Positions 7,969 to 15,648 of a stretch of DNA of 20,030 nt are shown piece by piece. The stretch is from Litorisediminicola beolgyonensis (GTDB lineage Bacteria; Pseudomonadota; Alphaproteobacteria; Rhodobacterales; Rhodobacteraceae). The stretch covers positions 1 to 20,030 of the forward strand of contig NZ_JBHTMU010000055.1 of assembly GCF_042679605.1 (NCBI RefSeq), given 5' to 3'. Each line of letters opens with the position of its first letter. The first letter of the stretch is position 1. The notes under the pieces were generated by a model. The model did not search any database. It was not told the origin of the DNA and saw only the letters and a program-made list of their open reading frames with translations. A program made the position numbers and the translations under genes.

Positions 7969-8886
7969 TCAGAGCAGGCGCTGGGTCGGGCGGTCGAAGA
8001 CCTTGCGACCCATCGCCGAGGCGGCGAGATCGACCATGAGCTGCGCGGTGCGGCCGCGTTCGTCGAGCATCGGGTTCAGCTCGACCAGATCCATCGAGCC
8101 CACCAGCCCGGAATCGTGCAGCATCTCCATCACCAGATGCGCCTCGCGCACGGTCGCGCCGCCCGGCACGGTGGTGCCCACCGCAGGCGCCACGGCGGGG
8201 TCGAGGAAGTCGACATCGAGCGAGACATGCAGCCTGCCGCCCGCCTCTGCGACGGTGTCGAGGAAGGGGCCGAGGAGCTTGGCGATGCCGTGCTCGTCGA
8301 TGTCGCGCATGTCGTGGCGGCGGACCTCGCTCGCCTCGATCATCTCGCGCTCGGGCCCGTCGACCGAGCGCAGGCCGATGATGCAGACCTGGGTTTCGGG
8401 CACCGGATTGGCGACCTCGGGGAAGCCGGGAAAGCCGCTGCGTCCGGTGACATAGGCGAGGGGCGTGCCGTGCAGGTTGCCGCTTTCGGTGGTCTCGCCG
8501 GTGTGGAAATCGCTATGCGCGTCGAGCCAGAGCACAAATTGCGGCACCCCGGCCTCGGCCGCCTGCGCCGCGACCCCGTGCACGGTGCCGAGCGAGAGCG
8601 CGTGATCGCCACCGAGGAAGATCGGCACGCCTGAGCCCGCGGCACTGGCGGCGGCGCGGGACAGGGCCTGCGTCCAGCCGACGGTGCGGGCGAGCTGGTA
8701 GAGATGCGGATGCTCGGGGAGGTCGACCGCGTCGGGCACCAGGTTGCCGTGGTCGATGACGTGGTGGCCGAGTTCCTCGAGCACGCCGTGGAGCCGCGCG
8801 CTGCGATAGGCGTCGGGGCCCATCAGGCAGCCCACGCGCCGCTTGCCGCTGTCGACCGGGGCTCCGATCAGGTGGATGGTGCTCAT
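7969..8886 (-). CDS. rocF: Arginase
   Basis: A 305-residue ureohydrolase that would split arginine into ornithine and urea. The binuclear manganese ligands are all visible: H95 in GGDHALSLG, D122, H124 and D126 in DAHSDFH, and D224 and D226 in SLDVDFLDP. The segment NLHGTPLAY and the closing MDLVELNP are also typical of arginase, distinguishing it from agmatinase. The ATG at 8886 is preceded by GGGAGG; a longer in-frame start exists upstream but lacks support. It lies alone, converging on the carbonic anhydrase-like gene. Confidence 0.92.
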   Translation of the reverse strand: MSTIHLIGAPVDSGKRRVGCLMGPDAYRSARLHGVLEELGHHVIDHGNLVPDAVDLPEHPHLYQLARTVGWTQALSRAAASAAGSGVPIFLGGDHALSLGTVHGVAAQAAEAGVPQFVLWLDAHSDFHTGETTESGNLHGTPLAYVTGRSGFPGFPEVANPVPETQVCIIGLRSVDGPEREMIEASEVRRHDMRDIDEHGIAKLLGPFLDTVAEAGGRLHVSLDVDFLDPAVAPAVGTTVPGGATVREAHLVMEMLHDSGLVGSMDLVELNPMLDERGRTAQLMVDLAASAMGRKVFDRPTQRLL

Positions 8887-8949
8887 GTCGGGCCTCCCGT
8901 TCGCCTGTGCGTGCCAGAATGGCCCGGAGGCGGCCCGGGTCAACCGCCT

Positions 8950-9408
8950 TCAGGAGCGTTTCAGCGCCGCGATCCAGAGACCGGCCAGAGCCAGCGAGGC
9001 GATCATGTTCCAGGACGCCATCGACAGGCCGAGGAACTGCCACGCGATCTCGTCGCAGCGCACCAGCGGCGCGCCCATGATCTGGTCGAGTAGCTCGTCG
9101 GTCGAGAGCCCGCCGATGGATTGCGATGTGCAGGTTGTGGGGCCTTCCCACCAGCCATTCTCGACCCCGGTGTGATAGAGGCCGACCCCTGCCGTCGCGA
9201 GCGCGGCCAGCGCCCCGAGCGCGGGCAGCGCGCGGCCCGAGACGAAGAGCGCGACAAGGCCGATCACGACCGCGGCGACATGCGGATAGCGCTGCCAGTA
9301 GCAGAGCTTGCAGGGCGGAAGGCCGCCCAGATACTGGAACCCGAGCGCGGCCAGCAGAAGCGCCGCCGAGCCGCCTGCGGCCAGGAGTATGAGAGTGTTG
9401 CGTGTCAT
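8950..9408 (-). CDS. dsbB: Disulfide bond formation protein DsbB family
   Basis: A 152-residue inner-membrane protein with four predicted hydrophobic segments. It would reoxidise a DsbA-type thiol oxidase and pass electrons to quinone. The first periplasmic pair is C33-K-L-C36 in PPCKLCYWQRYPH. The second pair is C93 and C118 in the next loop, so all four redox cysteines are kept. Its ATG overlaps the stop codon of the upstream YqaA-type gene as ATGA. A much longer in-frame extension upstream would only read the neighbouring gene out of frame, so the short form is chosen. No dsbA is in the window. Confidence 0.9.
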   Translation of the reverse strand: MTRNTLILLAAGGSAALLLAALGFQYLGGLPPCKLCYWQRYPHVAAVVIGLVALFVSGRALPALGALAALATAGVGLYHTGVENGWWEGPTTCTSQSIGGLSTDELLDQIMGAPLVRCDEIAWQFLGLSMASWNMIASLALAGLWIAALKRS

Positions 9409-9983
9409 AGGTAGCGCACTGCGAGAAAGCCTCCGATCAGAAGGATCATGAAGGCGGTGAAGACGAGCCCGAGCCAGCGCTCGACGAAATCGCGGATCGG
9501 GCGACCGAAGGCGTAGAGCAGCCCCGAGACGATGTAGAACCGCGCCGAGCGGGCGATGAGGCAGGAGATCACGAAGGGCAGGAGCGGCATCGACGCCCAG
9601 CCCGACAGGATGGTGATGACCTTGAAGGGGAAGGGCGTCAGCCCGGCGATCAACACCGCCCAGACGCCCCATTCGTTGAAGCGCTCGTTGAACGCGCCGA
9701 TCTTGTCGGCCTTGCCGAGCGCTTCGAGCACCGGCTGGCCGAGGCTTTCGTAAAAGAAATAGCCGATGGCGTATCCCAGAAGCGCGCCCGCGACCGAGGC
9801 GAGCGTCGCGACGGTCGCGATCACCCAGGCGCGGCTGCGGTCGGCGAGAATCATCGGGATCATCATCACGTCGGGCGGGATCGGGAAGACCGAGCTCTCG
9901 ATGAAGGACACGACGCCGAGCGCGCGTAGCGCGTGGCGGTGCTCGGCCAGGGCCAAGGTCTTGTCGTAGAGCCGTCTCAGCAT
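9405..9983 (-). CDS. YqaA/DedA family membrane protein
   Basis: A 192-residue multi-pass protein of the YqaA branch of the DedA (SNARE-associated, VTT) superfamily. Signatures are SFIESSVFPIPPDVMMIP at about residues 26-43, GALLGYAIGYFFYE and LTPFPFKVITILSGW. DedA proteins are linked to membrane lipid transport and envelope homeostasis. The ATG at 9983 has only a weak AGGCGGA site. It is translationally coupled to dsbB by a 4-bp overlap, so the pair forms a small envelope operon. Confidence 0.88.
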   Translation of the reverse strand: MLRRLYDKTLALAEHRHALRALGVVSFIESSVFPIPPDVMMIPMILADRSRAWVIATVATLASVAGALLGYAIGYFFYESLGQPVLEALGKADKIGAFNERFNEWGVWAVLIAGLTPFPFKVITILSGWASMPLLPFVISCLIARSARFYIVSGLLYAFGRPIRDFVERWLGLVFTAFMILLIGGFLAVRYL

Positions 9984-10090
9984 GGGTCCGCCTGTCTCTG
10001 CCGCTTCCGCCTTCGAGCATGGCGCGGCAGAGGGGTCAAGCGAGCGCGATCACGAGCCCGAGAGAGGTGGCTTTGCGGTCAGGCGGCGCG

Positions 10091-11056
10091 TCAGGGCTCG
10101 GGCCGGGAGCGGTCTTCGCTCTCCTCGCTCTCGCCGGTCTCCTCGCTCTCCTCGGGCGCGTCCTCGCGGCGGATAGGCAGCGGCTCCTTGAAGGTGAGCG
10201 TGCGGTAGGGGAAGGGGATCTCCATGCCCGCCTCGTCCAGCGCGCGCTTGACCGCCGCCACGACCTTGTCGCGGCTGGCGCGGATGTCGACGGGGCGGGA
10301 GCCGGTCCACCAGGTGACCTCGAAATCGATCGAGGAGGACCCGAAGGCCTGGGCGAAGACCTGCACGTCGCGCACGTCGTTGCGGACGCTGTCGACCTCG
10401 CGCACCGCGCCCAGGATCACGTCGCGCGCGGCATCGACATCGGTGTCGTAGGAGACGCCGCACATGACGGTGATCCGGCGGATATCCTGCGCGGTGCGGA
10501 TGGTGACGGGGTTCTTGAAGAACATCGCGTTCGGCGCGACGACGATCTGCCCGTCGGTCTGGCGGACATGGGTGTCGCGCACGGTGATCTCCTCGACCTC
10601 GCCCTCGATGCCCTCGCATTCGATGAAATCGCCGATCCGAAAGGGCTCGCGGATGAGCAGCAGGATCCCCGCGAGGAAGTTCTCGAACACGTCCTTGAAG
10701 GCGAAGCCGATGGCCACGCCGCCGACGCCGAGCGCGGTGAGCGCGCGGCCCGGAGTGATCGAGGGGAAGGCGATGGTGACGGCGATCAGCACGCCGAAAA
10801 GCCACAGCCCCACCGTCGCGAGCATCAGGAGCACGTCCACAAGCGCCCGCCGCATCCGCGCCTTGCCGAGCACGCGCGGCAGCAGCCATTGCACGAGATG
10901 AACGGCGAACCAGACGAAGAGCACCCAGAGAAGCGCGGCCACGAGCTGCGGCAGCAGCGCCCAGAACCCGGTCGTGTAGGTTTCGAGCTGCGCGCGCATG
11001 GGCTCGGGCAGATGGCTCCAGAGCGTCTTGAGCCAGGTGAGGTCGGTCAGGTCCAT
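10091..11056 (-). CDS. Mechanosensitive ion channel, MscS family
   Basis: A 321-residue small-conductance mechanosensitive channel that would release solutes under hypo-osmotic shock. Three hydrophobic segments precede the pore helix region LTALGVGGVAIGFAFKDVFENFLAGILLL. The beta domain follows with IREPFRIGDFIECEGIEGEVEEI and NAMFFKNPVTIRT. The last ~25 residues are strongly acidic and probably disordered. The start is the ATG at 11056; an upstream in-frame extension would run into the tRNA gene on the other strand. Its presence fits an organism that accumulates osmolytes such as glucosylglycerol. Confidence 0.92.
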   Translation of the reverse strand: MDLTDLTWLKTLWSHLPEPMRAQLETYTTGFWALLPQLVAALLWVLFVWFAVHLVQWLLPRVLGKARMRRALVDVLLMLATVGLWLFGVLIAVTIAFPSITPGRALTALGVGGVAIGFAFKDVFENFLAGILLLIREPFRIGDFIECEGIEGEVEEITVRDTHVRQTDGQIVVAPNAMFFKNPVTIRTAQDIRRITVMCGVSYDTDVDAARDVILGAVREVDSVRNDVRDVQVFAQAFGSSSIDFEVTWWTGSRPVDIRASRDKVVAAVKRALDEAGMEIPFPYRTLTFKEPLPIRREDAPEESEETGESEESEDRSRPEP

Positions 11057-11161
11057 CGTCGTCTCCGTCGCGCGAGGGAAACCGCGCCCCGCGCGAGCTA
11101 GCGCGCGCGGGGCCCATTGCCACTGGACGAGCGCCGGGACGGCCGCTAGAGCTACGCCCGG

Positions 11162-11245
11162 GCCCGAGTGGTGGAACGGTAGACACAGGGGATTCAAAAT
11201 CCCCCGCCGCAAGGCTTGTCGGTTCGAATCCGACCTCGGGTACCA
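11162..11245 (+). tRNA. tRNA-Leu (anticodon CAA)
   Basis: The 84-nt cloverleaf has acceptor arms GCCCGAG (11162-11168) and CTCGGGT (11235-11241) with a terminal G-U pair. The anticodon stem GGGGA/TCCCC encloses the loop TTCAAAA, with the anticodon CAA at 11195-11197. A long variable arm is present, as for leucine tRNAs. The T-arm contains GGTTCGAATCC. The CCA end (11243-11245) is encoded. A T6 run at 11254-11259 follows. Confidence 0.96.
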
Positions 11246-11291
11246 GATTCCTGTTTTTTATCGATGGGCGCGGCGGCGGGGGTCGTGCGGC

Positions 11292-11912
11292 TCAGCTGCG
11301 GGCGATGTAGCGGTCGCGGCGGTGGTTGATGGTGATGATCAGGTTGAGGATCACCGCTCCGAAGAGCGACCAGAACACCGTCTCCCACGCGAAGAGAAAG
11401 AGCGCGAGGGTGAAGACGCCCAGGTCGAAGACGAGCTGCGTGTTGCCGGCCTTGATGCCGCGCGTGTCCTGAAGCCAGAGCGCCACGATGCCGACGCCTC
11501 CGAGGGTGGCACCGTGCCGGAAAAGGCCAAGGAGGCCCATGCCTGCGCAGAGGCCGAAGAGCGCCGCGCCGACGGCAGGGTGGAGGGGCTGGACGGTCAG
11601 GACCAGGGGCATGAGGTCGGCTATCACCGACATGGTCGTGACGGCGATGAAGTTCTTGACCGTGAAGCGCCAGCCCATCTGTCGGACCGCCAGCCAGTAG
11701 AAGGGCAGGTTCAGGACGAAGAACACGAGACCGAAGCTCAGGCCGGTCGGGTAGGAGACGATCAGCGATAGTCCAGCGACCTGGCCGGTGATGAGCTCGG
11801 AGGCGCGCAGGAACTGGATCGACAGCGCCACGAGCGTGCAGCCGATCAGCATGCCCTGAAGGTCTTCGGCCAGCGTGTGGCGGTCTGCGGGAGGCGTGTC
11901 GAGAAGGATCAT
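11292..11912 (-). CDS. YitT family (DUF161) membrane protein
   Basis: A 206-residue integral membrane protein with about five to six hydrophobic segments. GLSLIVSYPTGLSFGLVFFVLN, LFGLCAGMGLLGLFRHGATLGGVGIVAL and the ALWLQDTRG stretch match the YitT/DUF161 membrane domain. The C-terminal DUF2179 domain of longer YitT proteins is absent, which is common for this short subtype. The ATG at 11912 follows AAGGGA. Function is unknown; it stands alone between tRNA-Leu and the damaged nuclease-family gene. Confidence 0.85.
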   Translation of the reverse strand: MILLDTPPADRHTLAEDLQGMLIGCTLVALSIQFLRASELITGQVAGLSLIVSYPTGLSFGLVFFVLNLPFYWLAVRQMGWRFTVKNFIAVTTMSVIADLMPLVLTVQPLHPAVGAALFGLCAGMGLLGLFRHGATLGGVGIVALWLQDTRGIKAGNTQLVFDLGVFTLALFLFAWETVFWSLFGAVILNLIITINHRRDRYIARS

Positions 11913-12090
11913 GCCGTCCCTTTTGCGCCGGGGCGCGCCGGGGTCAAGACGGATGGCGCGGACGGGTCTGCGCGCCAGGGGGCGGTGCCGCAATGTTCGG
12001 CAGGCGTGCGGCGCGGTGCGCGCGCCGTGGTCGAGGCGTGGCAGAGCGATCCGGTCGCAACGTGTGCCGCTTTTCGCGGTGATCCGGATG

Positions 12091-12441
12091 TCAGCTCGTC
12101 AGGACCAGCGGGCAATGATCCGAGACCTCGGGATCGCGGATCACGTCGAAACGCCGGACGGCCTCGGGGCGATTGACCAGCATGTAATCGGCGAAGCGGC
12201 CGGGTTTGGGGTATTGCGAGCTGCGAGTGCTCTCGTGGCCCCGGCTGGTGACGAGCTCGGTCAGCCCGGCCTCGGCGAGGATCGCGAGCGTCTCGCTGAC
12301 CTGGCCGACGTTGAAATCGCCGCAGATCACGGACAGGTCGTCCGCGCCTGAGACCTGCTGCGCCAGGGCCAGGAGTTTGCGTGCCTGCGCGGCCCGCTCG
12401 GGCGTGTCCATCTTGCCCCGGAGGTCGGGGAGGCCAAGCTG
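12091..12441 (-). pseudogene. Endonuclease/exonuclease/phosphatase family gene, N-terminal half missing
   Basis: The open frame gives the C-terminal part of an EEP-superfamily enzyme: LGLPDLRGKMDTPERAAQ, then the metal-site motif GDFN and the closing SDHCPLVL with its catalytic aspartate and histidine. Family members have roughly 240-300 residues; only about 115 remain. The family-like sequence stops near 12441, and the frame closes at a stop at 12469-12471. The N-terminal catalytic strands have therefore been lost. An internal ATG at 12411 could start a 106-residue product, which would lack essential residues. The break coincides with the beginning of foreign-looking sequence, so a recombination or insertion event is inferred. 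Confidence 0.8.
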
Positions 12442-12529
12442 CTGGGATAATCGGCATCGCGCGGGCGTTTAACGCGATCTTCAGTCAAATCCTAGATGAT
12501 CTCACGGCCGAACGCAGTGGCCCTCCAAC

Positions 12530-13319
12530 ATGAACATCACAGACACCGAGGCCTCTCGGACGGCCTTTGTCGAATATCTCCGCAAGGGAACACCGATCCG
12601 CCTGTCGCTGAAACAGGCAGGGATCACGGATCGGTATGTCTGGCGCACCCGGCGCGACGAGCACATGCGCCGGTCTCACCGGATGAACGACGGCCGCTTG
12701 TTCTCATGGTCCGATCCGCCCGCCCGCCATCGGGCATTCGGGCGACGACGACACCTGCCGCTGCGAAGCGGTCCCTTTCGTCGCTGGCGAGACCGAATTC
12801 GGATTTCAAGAGTTCACCACGAGCCTCGCGTCGAGCCACGATCGCTGGACCAACCGCGATTTCGGTCGCGACTATAAAAATGGCGGCGGGCGCGCGGTGA
12901 CCCTGCTGGAGATCGGACACCTGCGAGAGAGTGCCGAGCAGGACGCCTATGGCGATGGGACGGAGGGCGCTTTCCGCCGCCTCGCCGACCAGATCGCGGA
13001 TCAAGCGCGCGCGTCCGGCGCGGGCGCGCTCAGCTACGACTTCGGCGCTCCGTACGATTTCGATGATGTCGCATTCTCCCATAGCAACGCTGTGGTTCGG
13101 GGAGGCTTCGTCGGGGGCGTGGATGACCGTGGCGCGATGCTTCGGATCACCGGCGAGACCACCATCGAGTTCAGCGACAGTTTCGAAGATCCGCTGGATG
13201 TCGGCATCGAGGCCGGCGGCACGCCGTTTCCGATCACCGGGAGCTGGACGGCGCGGTTCTCCGCCGAGGTGACGAAGGACGCCGGTCGCAGCGCGTATGG
13301 CGCGGTCGGTGGGTGGTGA
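12530..13319 (+). pseudogene. MuF-like phage head morphogenesis protein with a distinct C-terminal domain, frameshifted
   Basis: The first 64 codons from the ATG at 12530 read RYVWRTRRDEHMRRSHRMNDG and LFSWSDPP. The frame then leaves the protein pattern, which resumes one frame over with GHSGDDDTCRCEA. Together these form the signature W..R.D..(V)R..H...DG..F.W.DPP...HPG.D..CRC of MuF/SPP1 gp7-type minor head proteins (PF04233). The shift falls in a CCCGCCCGCC tract near 12719-12728 and needs a net change of one base. Removing one base gives a 262-residue protein. After the MuF motif comes an unassigned domain of about 180 residues (VTLLEIGHLRESAEQDAYGD to SWTARFSAEV). No clear ribosome site precedes 12530. 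It could be a decayed gene, a MuF-type polymorphic toxin, or an intact gene with a sequencing error. Confidence 0.65.
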
Positions 13320-13870
13320 CGTTCGGGCCGCGATCTCTCGTGGGCGCGTTTGCCCGATACACGCTGCTCGGTCTGGCCGGGCTCCTCCTCTTCTGGGCAT
13401 TGGTCGCCGGTGAGCGGTGGGCGATGAGCTTCCACAAATCCGTGACCCTGCCAAACGGGATGGAGTTGGGTCGAGAGTTCGACTGGAACCGCTACGGCCG
13501 CTGGGATCTGTTCGCGGAAAATGGCCGGACCCTGCTGGCGCGTGATGTGGAGGTCGTCTGCTTCAACGACCGCTACGTTCTCGTGCAGTCTTACGACCGC
13601 GGGTTCACCGGCCTCTATGACGCTGGGACCGACAGCAGACTGCTGCTGGACGACTATGACGCGATGGACATCAGCGGTCTCGACAAGCCTGGCGGGGGCT
13701 GCAATGGATATTTTACCGGCTGGGTCGGCCCTGGCCTCCTGCTCGACGACGGGCCCCGACCTTTTGTGCCGCCTTGCGCATGGCGCAACGTCGACACCGA
13801 GGCGTTGCGCGACCGTGCGTGGTTTGAGCGCCCCTGTGCTCCGAGCCCGTGGCCTCCGGAGCGGCGGTGA
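13316..13870 (+). CDS. Small membrane-anchored protein coupled to the MuF-like gene
   Basis: About 184 residues, family not recognised. A single strong hydrophobic segment at roughly residues 14-32 (TLLGLAGLLLFWALVAGER) is followed by a soluble domain with LPNGMELGREFDWNRYGRWDLF, a cysteine in VVCFNDRYVLVQ and GGGCNGYFTGWV. The start is one of two GTG codons (13313 or 13316); the second overlaps the stop of the MuF-like gene as GTGA. The coupling suggests the two products act together, for example as a secreted effector and its membrane-anchored immunity protein, but that role is an inference from order only. An 8+8 palindrome lies three bases past the stop. Confidence 0.6.
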   Translation: MTFGPRSLVGAFARYTLLGLAGLLLFWALVAGERWAMSFHKSVTLPNGMELGREFDWNRYGRWDLFAENGRTLLARDVEVVCFNDRYVLVQSYDRGFTGLYDAGTDSRLLLDDYDAMDISGLDKPGGGCNGYFTGWVGPGLLLDDGPRPFVPPCAWRNVDTEALRDRAWFERPCAPSPWPPERR

Positions 13871-13872
13871 CT

Positions 13873-13889
13873 ACTCCGAAATTCGGAGT
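13873..13889. other. 17-bp palindrome ACTCCGAAATTCGGAGT
   Basis: Two exact 8-bp arms flank a single central A. It begins three bases after the stop codon of the membrane protein gene. As RNA it could form a hairpin with stem ACTCC/GGAGT, followed by a T-rich stretch, and act as a weak terminator. It could equally be a recombinase or repressor site, as it lies about 125 bases before the tRNA remnant. Confidence 0.5.
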
Positions 13890-14005
13890 CTCATTCGTTT
13901 ACAACGGTTTGCGTCTGCTCCGTGCGACACGTGCAGGACGTTGCGAGCCCGGAGATATTCTAATGTACTGATTTTAATAAGCTATTTTGGCCCCCTTGGG
14001 TTGCA

Positions 14006-15646
14006 TCACAATCGGAAGGTCGTAGGTTCAAATCCTACCCCCGCAACCACTTTTACCGAACCCACATCGACATTCCGTAGCCCGCCCGGCTGCGCTGCGT
14101 CGATCATGCCGGTAATCGCCCCCTCCAAAATGAGAACCACGTCTCCGTTCTCCTTGGCGTGCACGATCACGCGTTCGATGAGGCTACCCAGAAGCTCCAA
14201 CGCGCGAGAGCGGATGGTCTCATCCGCGAGGCTGTTGGCCAGGTCCGTGACCTTGCGGCGGTAGAGCTCGGCGAGATTGGGATGTAGCCGGACCGGGGAG
14301 GGCGCCGGGTCCGCAAGTTGGCTCGTAAGGCTGTCCTTGCGCGCTTCGAGCTCCTGTATCTGGGCCAGAAGACCGGCAGTCCTGAGGCCATCGGCGATGG
14401 CATCGTAGAGGCCGGACAATTTGCGTGCCGTCTGATCCAGATCCTTTTGCAGCTGCTTGCGCTGATTGTCCGCCGCGCCTCGCTGGGCGTTCGCCTCGGA
14501 GGTGAAGGCGCTGATGAAAGCCGCCACGGCGTCGGGCTCCATCAGGCGGTCTTTGAGCAGATCGAGAACCGCGCGTTCGAGATGACCGCGCTTGAAGGAA
14601 CGGTTCGCGCTGCAGCTTTTGAGCTTTCTTGCGTTCGAGCAGGCGAGATAGTCCTTGCCGACGGTTGCAAAAGGGCCGCCGCAGCAGTCGCAGAACAGCA
14701 GACCGGTCAGAAGGTGCGTCGATCTTCGGCGCTCCCAGAAACGGCTGCGTTTGATGCCCTGGACCGCGGGTGTCTGATCGATCTCGTTCTGCCGCGCCTT
14801 GACGCGATCCCAGAGGGCATCCTCAACGATGCGAAGCTCCGGCACGGCGCGCGTGATCCACTCTGAGTCCGGGTTGAGCCGGGACACGCGCTTGCCCGTT
14901 GACGGGTCCTTCAGGTAGCGTAGCCGGTTCCAGACCAGCCGCCCGATATAAAGCTCATTGTTCAGAAGCCCGGTGCCGCGTCGCCGGTGTCCGCGGATCG
15001 AGGTGTCCCGCCAGAGTTTGCCGCGGGGCCCCGGGATTCCCTCGTCGTTCAGCGCGCGAGCGATGGCCAGGGCCGATTGTCCATCGGCGAAGCTTGTGAA
15101 CACACGCCTGATGACACGGGCCTCGTCCTCGAGGATGCGCCGCTCGCCCGTGACCGGGACACCGTCGTCGCCGAGGCGCCGCACGACCTCGTAGCCGTAG
15201 GAATTGCCGCCGCCAGAATGCCCGGCTTCGACACGTCCCCGCAGCCCGCGGCGTGTCTTGGCGGCCAAGTCCTTCAGGAACAGCTGGTTCATCGTGCCCT
15301 TCAGTCCGACATGCAACTCGTTGATCTCGCCCTCCGCAAGTGTGACCAGCGCCACCCCGTGAAACGAGAGCTGCTTGAAGAGGGTTGCGATGTCGGCCTG
15401 GTCGCGGCTCAGCCGGTCCAACGCCTCAGCCAGAATGACGTCGATCCCGCCGCGCTCGACCTCGGCGATGAGACTCTGCAGACCGGGCCGGTGCATCGAC
15501 GCGCCGGAGATGGCCATGTCGCTGAAGGTCTGGACCACAGACCAGCCTTCCCGATCCGCGCGCTCAAGGCAGAGCCGCGCCTGGTCTTCGATCGAGGCTT
15601 CCCGCTGCATCGTTGAGGAAAATCTCGCGTAAATCGCGGCGCGCAT
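14006..15646 (-). CDS. Large serine recombinase
   Basis: A 546-residue large serine recombinase. The resolvase domain starts MRAAIYARFSS, with the nucleophile serine at S10 and an active-site arginine at R8, and continues through EALDRLSRDQADIA. The recombinase domain follows (YGYEVVRR, ALAIARALNDEGIPGP, LLNNELYIGRLVWNR). A zinc ribbon with CDCCGG and CSNARKLKSCS lies near residues 318-350, then a coiled-coil of about 80 residues. AGGAGG stands eight bases before the ATG, two bases after the stop of the preceding tyrosine recombinase, so translation is probably coupled. The last residues, GVGFEPTTFRL, are the antisense reading of the tRNA remnant, showing that the gene ends inside the attachment site. 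It is expected to act on DNA by double-strand cleavage and rotation. Confidence 0.93.
   Translation of the reverse strand: MRAAIYARFSSTMQREASIEDQARLCLERADREGWSVVQTFSDMAISGASMHRPGLQSLIAEVERGGIDVILAEALDRLSRDQADIATLFKQLSFHGVALVTLAEGEINELHVGLKGTMNQLFLKDLAAKTRRGLRGRVEAGHSGGGNSYGYEVVRRLGDDGVPVTGERRILEDEARVIRRVFTSFADGQSALAIARALNDEGIPGPRGKLWRDTSIRGHRRRGTGLLNNELYIGRLVWNRLRYLKDPSTGKRVSRLNPDSEWITRAVPELRIVEDALWDRVKARQNEIDQTPAVQGIKRSRFWERRRSTHLLTGLLFCDCCGGPFATVGKDYLACSNARKLKSCSANRSFKRGHLERAVLDLLKDRLMEPDAVAAFISAFTSEANAQRGAADNQRKQLQKDLDQTARKLSGLYDAIADGLRTAGLLAQIQELEARKDSLTSQLADPAPSPVRLHPNLAELYRRKVTDLANSLADETIRSRALELLGSLIERVIVHAKENGDVVLILEGAITGMIDAAQPGGLRNVDVGSVKVVAGVGFEPTTFRL
14015..14049 (+). other. 3' end of an initiator tRNA-Met, probable attachment site (att) remnant
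   Basis: The 35 bases from GAAGGTCG to the CCA contain the whole T-arm (GTAGG TTCAAAT CCTAC), the 3' acceptor strand CCCCGCA, discriminator A and an encoded CCA. As recalled, they match the 3' end of bacterial tRNA-fMet (E. coli: GAAGGTCGTCGGTTCAAATC and CCCCCGCAACCA). Bases upstream of 14015 do not form the D-arm, the CAT anticodon loop or a 5' acceptor strand, so only the 3' part is present. Integrating elements commonly recombine at tRNA 3' ends and leave such a copy. The recombinase gene at 14006-15646 runs across it. No second copy is in the window. Confidence 0.75.
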
Positions 15647-15648
15647 GA

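Noticed and set aside
8950..10020. A 356-codon form of DsbB starting at 10020
   Set aside because: The added N-terminal part is the YqaA-type gene read out of frame. DsbB proper starts at 9408 with normal length.
11246..11265. T6 run after tRNA-Leu as a full intrinsic terminator
   Set aside because: No stem-loop precedes the T-run apart from the tRNA itself, so it is mentioned only with the tRNA.
12485..12494. TCAAATCCTA shared with the tRNA remnant (14028-14037) as a second att copy
   Set aside because: Only ten bases match and the flanks differ. It lies near the EEP break, so it was considered, but chance is a sufficient explanation.
12624..13454. 276-codon minus-strand frame opposite the MuF-like gene
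   Set aside because: No family signature; the plus strand shows the MuF/CRC motif and a coupled second gene.
14006..14049. GVGFEPTTFRL as a functional protein tail
   Set aside because: The peptide is what any antisense reading of a tRNA 3' end gives, so it reflects the att site and not a selected domain.
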